From WSZY01 sp964559845 (GTDB lineage: Bacteria; Pseudomonadota; Zetaproteobacteria; Mariprofundales; Mariprofundaceae), in contig CAZLJF010000009.1 of NCBI GenBank assembly GCA_964559845.1, positions 1-51,751 of the forward strand: DNA of 51,751 nt. Direction: 5' to 3'. The position numbers and the translations under genes were made by a program. Below the pieces are notes generated by a model. The model was not told the DNA's origin, ran no database searches, and saw only the letters and a list, made by a program, of their open reading frames with translations. Shown one piece after another: positions 16,225 through 24,225 of the stretch (position 1 is the stretch's first letter; every line of letters begins with the position of its first letter).

Positions 16225-18018
16225 TTACTCCTTCCTGCCAAACAGACGATCCAGATCACTCAACGAGAGCTGAACATAGGTCGGCCTGCCATGATTACAC
16301 TGGGCGATATTGGGCGTTCTTTCCATTTCGCGAAGCAGTGCCTCCTGATCTTCAATGGAGAGAACCCTCCCGGCCTTGATCGAACCCTTGCAGGCACGAT
16401 TGCCGAGCCAGCGCTCCAGCACACGGCCACGCCCCTCCGCCTCACAGCCAATCAGCATACATGCCTCCACCAGTTCTGCGACCAACTCCGCAGGGGGTTC
16501 GCCTGACAACAGGGCCGGAACCGAACGGATGGAAAAACACTCTTCACCGGCTTGATCCAGCTCCACGCCAAAGGCCCGAATCTGCGCCGCATGATCCGCC
16601 AGCCACGCACAGGTCGTGACATCCGGTTGCCATGGCTCCGGTGTCAACATGATTTGCTCTGCCAGTTGACCCCGGTCGAGCTGTTTTTTCAGTTTCTCAT
16701 AAGTAATGCGTTCATGCGCGGCATGCTGATCAACCAGAATTACACCATCATTACTCTGCGCCAGGATATAGCAGCTATGAATCTGTGCCAGCGGCGTTCC
16801 AAGGTCAAGGGCATCCGGAACCTGATATACGCCTTCCGGTTCACGGAGAGGCGCCCGAAAAAGCAGATGCTGAATATCAGTGGAACAGGACGGCGCGGCT
16901 GAAGGTCTGCCCGAAGGTGGCGCAACTGCGTAAGTTGAGCCGAAAGCCCGCGATGAAAAAGAGTCCGGCGCAGTTTTCCGCATCACATCCAGTGCCTGCC
17001 CGGCCGGCATCGAAGAGACCGTCTGCCCCATCCGCTCAATCCCGGCACGCACACAAGCGACAATGGCGGCACGCACCATCTGCGGCGATCTGAAACGCAC
17101 CTCCCGTTTGGCCGGATGCACGTTCACATCCACCTCTGCCGGATCCATCTCAATGCGGATGACTGCAATCGGATAACGATCATGAAACATAACATCGCGA
17201 TAGCCGGTACGTAGTGCTGCAATGAGCTGTTTATCGCGAATCACACGGCCATTGACCAGAAAGAGCATGCGTGACGTGTCACGGTGGTGGTAGGTCGGCA
17301 GTCCCAGATGGGCGGAAACCTCTATTCCTTCATGTTCAATGCGCTGTTCAAGGCTGTTCCCGGCAAACTCATCCCCCATCACAGCAATGACACGATCCCG
17401 CTCGCCCTGTTTTTCAGGGAATGAGAGCCGCCTGCGGCCATCCAGCTCCAGAGTGAATGCAACCGAAGCATTACAGATAGCCAGGCCGCGCATCACCTCA
17501 ATGATGGCCGCCTCCTCGGTTTTATCGGTACGCATGAAGTTCAAACGGGCCGGTGTATTCAAAAACAGATCCAGTACTTCGATGCGGGTTCCCCTGCGGG
17601 GTGCTGCCGGACGGCTCTGCATCTCCCCCATATCCATACGCAGTTCAACACCTTCATCACTGCCATTTAGCGATGTATGCATGCGAAAGCGGGATACCGA
17701 GGCGATGGATGGCAGCGCCTCGCCACGGAATCCGTGGCTGGCAATATGGTGAAGATCTTCGGTTGTGGAGATTTTACTGGTGGCATGGCGCTTCAAGGCC
17801 AGCTCTGCATCTGCAGCTGACATCCCAAAGCCGTTATCTTCCACCTCAATGCGCTTTTTCCCGGCCCGGGAGATACGCACGGCAATGGCGGTTGCTCCGG
17901 CATCAAGGCTGTTTTCGACCAACTCCTTAACAACCGATGCGGGCCGCTCCACCACCTCGCCGGCAGCAATCTGGTTGGCCACATGGGGTGGCAGGATATG
18001 GATTACTGTGTCACTCAT
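16225..18018 (-). CDS. mutL: DNA mismatch repair protein MutL, endonuclease type
   Basis: MutL couples MutS mismatch recognition to strand removal. The N-terminal GHKL ATPase is complete: VANQIAAGEVVERPASVVKE, ENSLDAGAT, and GFRGEALPSIASV. The C-terminal dimerisation domain contains DQHAAHERITYE, which fits the DQHA(X)2E(X)4E metal-dependent endonuclease motif. RACKGSIKAG and CNHGRPTYV supply the partner metal-site motifs. MutL of this type nicks DNA itself and occurs in bacteria without MutH. The frame is open to 18036; I use the ATG at 18018 because HILPPHVANQIAAGEVV proteins begin close to that point. Confidence 0.95.
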   Translation of the reverse strand: MSDTVIHILPPHVANQIAAGEVVERPASVVKELVENSLDAGATAIAVRISRAGKKRIEVEDNGFGMSAADAELALKRHATSKISTTEDLHHIASHGFRGEALPSIASVSRFRMHTSLNGSDEGVELRMDMGEMQSRPAAPRRGTRIEVLDLFLNTPARLNFMRTDKTEEAAIIEVMRGLAICNASVAFTLELDGRRRLSFPEKQGERDRVIAVMGDEFAGNSLEQRIEHEGIEVSAHLGLPTYHHRDTSRMLFLVNGRVIRDKQLIAALRTGYRDVMFHDRYPIAVIRIEMDPAEVDVNVHPAKREVRFRSPQMVRAAIVACVRAGIERMGQTVSSMPAGQALDVMRKTAPDSFSSRAFGSTYAVAPPSGRPSAAPSCSTDIQHLLFRAPLREPEGVYQVPDALDLGTPLAQIHSCYILAQSNDGVILVDQHAAHERITYEKLKKQLDRGQLAEQIMLTPEPWQPDVTTCAWLADHAAQIRAFGVELDQAGEECFSIRSVPALLSGEPPAELVAELVEACMLIGCEAEGRGRVLERWLGNRACKGSIKAGRVLSIEDQEALLREMERTPNIAQCNHGRPTYVQLSLSDLDRLFGRKE

Positions 18019-18114
18019 GTGCGAATCAAACCACAAAGAGACAGAGGCACAAAGAGCAAGAAATATAGGCTTTCATTTTGTTCATTAAATCTTCGTGGTT
18101 ATGATTAATTAGGA

Positions 18115-19317
18115 TTAGCTGATCTGTTTGGGAACAGGCAGGTTCAACCCTGTACTGTTCTGCATCAACAGCTGCTTGATCGGCCCGCTGTTGCCAACCA
18201 GTCGCATACCCAGACCCCGCAATTCCGCTAATCCCGGCCAGTTATGGGCAAAGAGGTGATGCAAGCCTGACATGGAAGCCAGAATGCTCAGCACGTCGGG
18301 CAATCGCTGTTTCATATAACGATTCAACACTTCCAACTCGCCCCAGTCTTCCTTAAAACGTTTGGCATCAGCAATCTCCTGTGCCAGAACCATGGCGTCA
18401 CGCAGGCCAAGGTTGACGCCAAGACCGGCCAGTGGATGAATCGTATGGGCTGCATCACCAATCAGCGCCAGACGGTGACGCACCAGATGGCGGGCAAGCC
18501 GGGCCTTCAGAGGAAACGCAGCTCGCTCTCCCGCCTCCTCTATCCTGCCAAGCACAGGGCCGAAAGTGAGGTTCAGGTCTTCCAGGAAGGCCAGCGCATC
18601 GAGCGCCATCAGGCGATCCGCCTCCTCATTTGCAGCACTCCAGACAATGGAGCAGAGACCATCCGACATCGGCAGCATGGCCAGAGGTCCGGTGTGGAGG
18701 AAACGCTGATAGGCGATGCCATGATGGTGTATCTGCGGACGCACCGTCGCCACAATACCCTTCTGCCCATAATCGTGGGAGTAGCAACCAATCCCTGCCT
18801 GCCCGCGCAACCATGAATGGGCTCCATCGGCACCGACAATCAGGGGAGTCGAAAAACCACGCCCGTCATCAAGCTGCACTTCCACATGCTCTGCGTGCCA
18901 GACAAGCGACTCAATGGCCGCAGGACAGCAGAGTTCAAGTGATTCATGCTGGTGAAACACCTTGAGCAACCCTGCCTGCAATTTTGAGTTCTCCACCAGA
19001 TAACCGAGTACCTCTTCACCGATCTCATTTGCATCAAAACGGATGCCGCCACTTCTCTGATCATCCCAGATGCGCATCGCATGCATCGGTTCGCTGTCGG
19101 CAATATGGTCCCAGACACCCAGCCCCCGGAGGATACGGACATTGCCAAGCACAATGGCGGAAACACGGCAGTCACGATTCAGGGATGTGCGTACAGCAGG
19201 CTCTGAACGCTCCACGACCACGACATGCAGACCGGAGTCTTTCAGCGCGCAGGCGGCTGTCAGTCCTACCATGCCGCCACCGACAATGATCAGGTCAACC
19301 TGTTCCGGACTGCTCAT
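18115..19317 (-). CDS. UbiH/COQ6-family FAD-dependent quinone-ring hydroxylase (second copy)
   Basis: This is a class A flavoprotein monooxygenase of the UbiH/UbiF/VisC family, which hydroxylates the aromatic ring during ubiquinone synthesis using NADPH and O2. Visible: the N-terminal FAD motif IIVGGGMVGLTAACALKDSG, the middle motif LIVGADGAHSWLRGQAG and the late FAD motif GDAAHTIHPLAGLGVNLGLRDA. The start ATG overlaps the stop of the upstream paralogue (19314-19317), so the two are translated together. Which ring position each enzyme modifies cannot be told from sequence alone. Length (400 residues) is normal. Confidence 0.88.
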   Translation of the reverse strand: MSSPEQVDLIIVGGGMVGLTAACALKDSGLHVVVVERSEPAVRTSLNRDCRVSAIVLGNVRILRGLGVWDHIADSEPMHAMRIWDDQRSGGIRFDANEIGEEVLGYLVENSKLQAGLLKVFHQHESLELCCPAAIESLVWHAEHVEVQLDDGRGFSTPLIVGADGAHSWLRGQAGIGCYSHDYGQKGIVATVRPQIHHHGIAYQRFLHTGPLAMLPMSDGLCSIVWSAANEEADRLMALDALAFLEDLNLTFGPVLGRIEEAGERAAFPLKARLARHLVRHRLALIGDAAHTIHPLAGLGVNLGLRDAMVLAQEIADAKRFKEDWGELEVLNRYMKQRLPDVLSILASMSGLHHLFAHNWPGLAELRGLGMRLVGNSGPIKQLLMQNSTGLNLPVPKQIS

Positions 19318-20615
19318 ACGCTACCCCTGTGTATCAGTTGTCCCGGCAGTTTCATTGTATTCATCTGGGAAAGACCGGATGCCTGACCCAGCAGCAGTGA
19401 GCGCAGTGACGGCATCTTCTGCAAGGTATCAAGCGCACGGCTTCTGACCTGCCTGGCAGCCGGAAGCGATATGCCAAACACATTGACCAGCGTATCCGTA
19501 AATCCGGCCACAGCCATAACATCGGCACGACGTTTTTCAGCATAGGCCTGCATCAGAATCGATGCCCCCGGATTACTGCGGGCGGGACCGGTTGCGAGCA
19601 CCCCGGCCAGTACAGCCGCATCCCGGAAACCAAGATTCATCCCTTGCCCGGCCACAGGATGGATCGTATGCGCCGCATTGCCGACCAGCGCCACTCCCGC
19701 CCTGGCGTAACGCTCGGCAATGGTCAGTTCAAGCGGGAAACAGAAACGCTTACCAATTCCGGTAATAGATCCGAAGCGCTTCACAACTTCCTTTCCGGCT
19801 GCCTGTTCCAGCTTTCTGATAAACATGACATCCGGCATCTGCAGCAGACGCATCGCTTCGGTCGGCGCCAGCGCCCAGACAATCGAGTAGCGGCCATCGG
19901 CCATCGGCAGAAAAGCCAAAGGCCCGGACTTGCGGAAACATTCGTAGGCGATATCCCGGTGTTGCTGCTCGATACGGGCTGAAAGCACCAGTCCGAAGCG
20001 ATTGTAATCCCACCCCCTTGTAGCGATTGAAGCCTTGCGCCTGACCTGACTACGGGTGCCATCGGCCCCGATCAACAGCGAAGTCTTCAGGCATGCCGTT
20101 TTTCCCTGTCCGCTGACATGGAGTTCTGTTTTACGCTCCCCCTCTCCAAAGCGGATATGCTGAATGGCAACAGGCGCAATCAGTGTGGCAACATCCCGCA
20201 TCCTTTCATGCAGCGGCTTCAGCACATGCCCCATCTCCACAACATAACCCAGTGCATCCATGGCCGCTCCGGAGGCGCTTTCCGAATCAGCCGCCAGCAG
20301 TTGCGCCTCTGAAACGTCCATCTCAACATGACCGTCATTACCCGGCTCGGAGACATGAATATGGCGTATCAGGCCTGCGCCTGCCTCTTTAACTCCCTGC
20401 CATGCGCCCAGTTCATCAAGGTAACATTTTGAACCGTAAGAGAGTGCGATAACACGCTCCGGATCAGAGGATTCATAATCGGGCTGTGAAATATCGATAA
20501 CAGCAACCTCATATCCAAGATCACTGAGCTGAATCGCCAGCGCACTGCCGACCGCACCGGCGCCTGCGATAACAATATCGAATTCACGATCAGTCTGAGA
20601 GTGTTGCTGCGTCAT
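19314..20615 (-). CDS. UbiH/COQ6-family FAD-dependent quinone-ring hydroxylase (first copy)
   Basis: This is a paralogue of the following gene with the same architecture: IVIAGAGAVGSALAIQLSDLG (FAD ADP-binding), LLIGADGTRSQVRRKA (DG motif) and GNAAHTIHPVAGQGMNLGFRDA (ribityl-binding). Asn replaces the usual Asp in the GD motif of the last segment, a small departure from the family pattern. Bacteria making ubiquinone need three ring hydroxylations, carried out by one to three such enzymes. Two tandem copies suggest that this organism splits the work. It is the first gene of its unit and is transcribed away from the tRNA-Leu gene. Confidence 0.88.
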   Translation of the reverse strand: MTQQHSQTDREFDIVIAGAGAVGSALAIQLSDLGYEVAVIDISQPDYESSDPERVIALSYGSKCYLDELGAWQGVKEAGAGLIRHIHVSEPGNDGHVEMDVSEAQLLAADSESASGAAMDALGYVVEMGHVLKPLHERMRDVATLIAPVAIQHIRFGEGERKTELHVSGQGKTACLKTSLLIGADGTRSQVRRKASIATRGWDYNRFGLVLSARIEQQHRDIAYECFRKSGPLAFLPMADGRYSIVWALAPTEAMRLLQMPDVMFIRKLEQAAGKEVVKRFGSITGIGKRFCFPLELTIAERYARAGVALVGNAAHTIHPVAGQGMNLGFRDAAVLAGVLATGPARSNPGASILMQAYAEKRRADVMAVAGFTDTLVNVFGISLPAARQVRSRALDTLQKMPSLRSLLLGQASGLSQMNTMKLPGQLIHRGSV

Positions 20616-20742
20616 ATACCCCGAAACCTGCTCTGTACCATTTAAGAAATTCTGAATACCTGCATCAGTATTATGACATTATATACAATTGCAAGTCACT
20701 CCGGCAGGGATTGAATCCTCAAAAGCAGAACAATATCAGAAC

Positions 20743-20771
20743 TTGACACATATGCTGCCCGGGACAATGCT
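20743..20771 (+). promoter_or_regulatory. Promoter of tRNA-Leu(CAA)
   Basis: TTGACA (20743-20748) is a perfect -35 box. A 17-base spacer leads to AATGCT (20766-20771), a weak -10 keeping the key A2 and T6. A GC-rich discriminator (CCGCGCG) follows around the expected start near 20778, the arrangement typical of growth-rate- and ppGpp-controlled stable-RNA promoters. The start would lie about 25 bases before the mature tRNA. Confidence 0.6.
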
Positions 20772-20802
20772 TCCGCGCGTTTTTACCAGCAATCATTCTT
20801 AT

Positions 20803-20889
20803 GCCGGGGTGGTGGAATTGGTAGACACGTTGGATTCAAAATCCAATGCCCTTGCGGGCGTGCCGGTTCGACTCCGGCCCTCGGTACCA
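20803..20889 (+). tRNA. tRNA-Leu (anticodon CAA)
   Basis: An 87-base type II tRNA with encoded CCA end. The acceptor strands GCCGGGG and CCTCGGT pair with two G-T wobbles, the D arm contains GGTAGAC, and the anticodon stem TTGGA/TCCAA encloses TTCAAAA, whose middle bases give CAA (20837-20839), reading UUG codons. A long variable arm follows (TGCCCTTGCGGGCGT region), as expected for leucine, then the T arm with GGTTCGACTCC. A37 and the CAA anticodon make it a probable substrate of MiaA. No clear terminator follows; the next gene converges on it. Confidence 0.97.
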
Positions 20890-20943
20890 CAAACAGCCGC
20901 CGTCATCACGCCGCATATGTAAAATTCAGAGTCTGCAATCCCG

Positions 20944-23900
20944 CTACTGTAATGGTGCAAACAGGGCATTCATCTCCTCTTCACTCCACAATGGCGTTTG
21001 CGCACCGGCTTTGCGGTGAATGCTCCTGGCCAGTTCACGTTTGCGCTCCTGCATCTCCAGAATTCTCTCTTCCACCGTGCCTTCCGTAATCAGCTTGTAA
21101 ACAAACACCGCTTTATCCTGGCCAATACGGTGGGCGCGATCTGTCGCCTGATTCTCTGCTGCCGGATTCCACCACGGATCATAATGAATAACGGTGTCTG
21201 CAGCGGTCAGGTTCAGCCCTACCCCGCCGGCTTTCAGGCTGATCAGGAAAACGGGCACATCACCGCTCTGGAAACGATCCACAGCTGTTTCCCGGTCGCG
21301 CGTCTGGCCGGTCAGTTTCACATAATCAATCTTCATCATCTGCAACTCGGCTTCAATCAGCTTCAGCATCGTGGTGAACTGGGAGAAGAGTAGAATCCGG
21401 CGCCCTTCATCAACCATTTCAGGCAACATGTCACGCAGCATTTCAAGCTTGGCCGAGGGAGGAGCTTTGCCCTCCAGCCCGCTGATCAGGCGTGGATCAC
21501 AGCAGACCTGTCGCATCTTCAGCAGCGCATCGAGCACTACAATCCGGCTCTTCGCCATACCCATGGTGGCCACGGCATCCCGTACCCTCTTCTGCATGGC
21601 CAGACGCACACTCTCGTAAAGTTCGCGCTGCTCCGCTTCAATATCAATGCTGCGGATGATCTCTGTCTTGGCTGGTAACTCTGCCGCCACATCCTCCTTG
21701 GAGCGCCGCAGCAGGAAGGGCTGGATACGCAGCTTCAATGCATCCTGACGGGCCGCATCACCCTGCTTTTCAATCGGCTTGCGGAACAGGGTGGTGAAAT
21801 TGCGCTGGTCATAGAGATAACCCGGCATCAGGAAATCGAACTGCGCCCATAACTCACCCAGATGATTCTCCATCGGCGTTCCGGTCATGCAGAGCTTGTG
21901 TCTGGCATCAAGTCTGCGCACCTGCTGTGCCGCCTTGGCACGGGGGTTTTTGATATATTGCGCCTCATCGAGTATCAGCAGGTGCCACGGCTGTGGCTGC
22001 AACACTTCAAAATCCCGCACCAGCAGCGGATAGGTCGTCAAAATCAGGTCATATTCGGTCAAATGATCGAAATGAGAGGCACGATCCGGTCCGTGCAGCA
22101 CCAGCACAGAAAGCGTTGGTGTGAATTTTTCGGCCTCCCGCCGCCAGTTATGCATCAGAGAGGTCGGTGCAATCACCAGTGCAGGGTGCTCCAGCCGCCC
22201 CTGCTCCTTCTCTTTCAGCAGATGCGCCAGCGCCTGAACGGTTTTCCCAAGCCCCATATCATCGGCAAGAATGCCGTTCAGTTGCATCTGACATAAAAAC
22301 TGCATCCAGTTCAGGCCATCGCGCTGATAATCCCGCAGTTCAGTCCGCAACTGTTTTGGCGGCTCGGATACCGGCACACTCTCAATCGTTGCCAGCTGCC
22401 GCATATGTTTCAGCCATGCACCACTGCTGATCTGCACAGGCGCATCCATCTGATCGCCCAATTGCTTCAGGCTATCTTCCAGCGCCAGTATCTGGGGCGC
22501 ACTCAGCACTGCACTCTCCTCTCTGCCACCGGCAAACAGGTCGAGCATATAATAGAGGATGTTGGCAATCATGGCGCCGGGAGCCTCAAGCATGCGTCCA
22601 TCAGCAAGCGGCAAGGCAATCTTTTCCTGTGCCTTAAACTGTTCCAGCGCATTTTCCTGCAACAGTTCCGGCTTCTCGCCCACCCAGCGGGCCAGCGCAT
22701 CAATCAGATCAACCTCTTCACCATCATCCAGCGTAATCGCAAAGCTGGCCCGCCCCATCAGGCCGCCTGCCGCAGCCTGTTCAAGATTCAGATGCCATGC
22801 CCTGGCCTGCTCTATCCTGACGCCGAATCTCTCCGATATTTCAATCCGAATCCCCTGTGCCTTCAGCGATGGAACCTCATACATCAACCATTCAGGCCAC
22901 CACTCATCCTTTTCAAGGCTGAAAAAATGACCGGGAAAATCAAAATGGTTGCGGATATAGCTATTCCGGAGCGGACAGAGGCCCGCTGCGGCAATCATCT
23001 CCAGGGTTTCCGACTCTGTTTTCCGGTCCCGTACAAAGCTCACCACCCTGTTTCCGGCAACCGCACGCACTGTGCTCCCCTGCCTGTCCGACCATGGAAT
23101 GAGATGGCCGTCATAATCAAACAGCAGCTCGGCAATATGGCAATGATCCGGCAGATGCCGTACCGGGCGCGAAAGCGGGAGCGTAGTCAGACGCAACAGG
23201 GGAACGGGCTCGACCCGGCGCTTCTCATGCTCCAGATGAATGGGCAGGGGGATGCCATCAGGCAGCCGTTCAGTAATGGCTTGCAGCATCGCTTCCGGAC
23301 AATCCGGCTCAATGGCGGGCATATTCAACAACAATTCCGCCACATCCGCAGCCTGGCCACTCTCTATCACGCCACACAGCCCCTGCTCTGCATCCACGTA
23401 CCACGGAGGCGCAGTCAGTATCAGTTGTGCAGCACCCTCCACCTGCAGGCTCAGCTGCTGCACGCCATCCCTGTCAAGCCGCCATAGCCACTTCCCGGAT
23501 CGTTTCTCCCCCTGCTTCAAGGCAGGCGTGCCTTCATGTTGCCAGTGGCATCGCCCTGTCATCAGAGCCCGCTTAAGTATGCTCAGACCCTCCTCGCCCT
23601 TGAGCCTGTAGCCGCGCATGGAGCCCAGTGAACGGTCCAGCGCCACCTCTTTCAATATTTTCTCATCCACTGCGAGAATATAGGCAGGCACGCTATAATT
23701 GAGCACATTGTCCGGGTTGTACTCGCTTGCCTTGCCATAGCCGCCACTTTTCAGCAGCCGGGCGGACAGAAACTTGAGACGGACTCCGCGCCCCTCATCC
23801 GGTTCCAGAATATATAACAATCGCTGTTTGACACGTTCCGGATAGACCAGTGCCGGCTGCTTGCCCTGTTCCACCTTCTCCAGAGCACCCAGCCACTGTG

Positions 23901-24225
23901 CAAAAGCATGCGGAACAACTTCATCTTCCGCTTTCCCGGCCTGCTCCGCCATGTATGCATACAGTGTTGCTGCGACATGCTTGCAATCCTTACGGATTGG
24001 ACAACTGCAACGGCTATGCATCCACTGGTTTTTACCAAACCGAATCTCCACTTCATAAGGGTCGGCGGCATTACCCTCAACCCGCGAACAGAGCCCGGCT
24101 GCATCATCCGTTTCATCCAGTTCGATCACATGGCCCCGATTGAAATACGCCTTGCCACGCAGGGCATAGGTTTTGCCCAGCCACTGCCAGATCATCTCCT
24201 CGGTAAGTTCAGGAAACTCATGCAT
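20944..24225 (-). CDS. SWIM zinc-finger SNF2-family helicase
   Basis: A large ATPase (about 1093 residues) of the bacterial SNF2/HepA-like group, expected to translocate on double-stranded DNA and remodel DNA-protein complexes. Near residues 75-85 a SWIM motif (CSCPIRKDCKH) is seen. A long middle region is poorly conserved. The helicase core occupies the last 450 residues with ADDMGLGKTVQAL (Walker A), DEAQYIKNPRAK (Walker B), LLFSQFTTM and DRAHRIGQDKAV. The ATG at 24225 has AAGGAG ten bases upstream and overlaps the uvrB stop, so it is translationally coupled to uvrB. This hints at a role in repair or transcription-repair conflicts (inference). Confidence 0.92.
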   Translation of the reverse strand: MHEFPELTEEMIWQWLGKTYALRGKAYFNRGHVIELDETDDAAGLCSRVEGNAADPYEVEIRFGKNQWMHSRCSCPIRKDCKHVAATLYAYMAEQAGKAEDEVVPHAFAQWLGALEKVEQGKQPALVYPERVKQRLLYILEPDEGRGVRLKFLSARLLKSGGYGKASEYNPDNVLNYSVPAYILAVDEKILKEVALDRSLGSMRGYRLKGEEGLSILKRALMTGRCHWQHEGTPALKQGEKRSGKWLWRLDRDGVQQLSLQVEGAAQLILTAPPWYVDAEQGLCGVIESGQAADVAELLLNMPAIEPDCPEAMLQAITERLPDGIPLPIHLEHEKRRVEPVPLLRLTTLPLSRPVRHLPDHCHIAELLFDYDGHLIPWSDRQGSTVRAVAGNRVVSFVRDRKTESETLEMIAAAGLCPLRNSYIRNHFDFPGHFFSLEKDEWWPEWLMYEVPSLKAQGIRIEISERFGVRIEQARAWHLNLEQAAAGGLMGRASFAITLDDGEEVDLIDALARWVGEKPELLQENALEQFKAQEKIALPLADGRMLEAPGAMIANILYYMLDLFAGGREESAVLSAPQILALEDSLKQLGDQMDAPVQISSGAWLKHMRQLATIESVPVSEPPKQLRTELRDYQRDGLNWMQFLCQMQLNGILADDMGLGKTVQALAHLLKEKEQGRLEHPALVIAPTSLMHNWRREAEKFTPTLSVLVLHGPDRASHFDHLTEYDLILTTYPLLVRDFEVLQPQPWHLLILDEAQYIKNPRAKAAQQVRRLDARHKLCMTGTPMENHLGELWAQFDFLMPGYLYDQRNFTTLFRKPIEKQGDAARQDALKLRIQPFLLRRSKEDVAAELPAKTEIIRSIDIEAEQRELYESVRLAMQKRVRDAVATMGMAKSRIVVLDALLKMRQVCCDPRLISGLEGKAPPSAKLEMLRDMLPEMVDEGRRILLFSQFTTMLKLIEAELQMMKIDYVKLTGQTRDRETAVDRFQSGDVPVFLISLKAGGVGLNLTAADTVIHYDPWWNPAAENQATDRAHRIGQDKAVFVYKLITEGTVEERILEMQERKRELARSIHRKAGAQTPLWSEEEMNALFAPLQ

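Noticed and set aside
16059..16379. Open frames through the mutL-miaA gap encoding sequences such as FFASFLTAQERRERRR
   Set aside because: They come from the hairpin repeat, which often gives spurious frames, and have no ribosome site or family match.
22405..23487. 360-codon plus-strand frame opposite the SNF2 helicase, and the 566-codon frame opposite uvrB (24173-25873)
   Set aside because: Both mirror conserved coding sequence, show the composition of reverse-frame shadows and lack translation signals.
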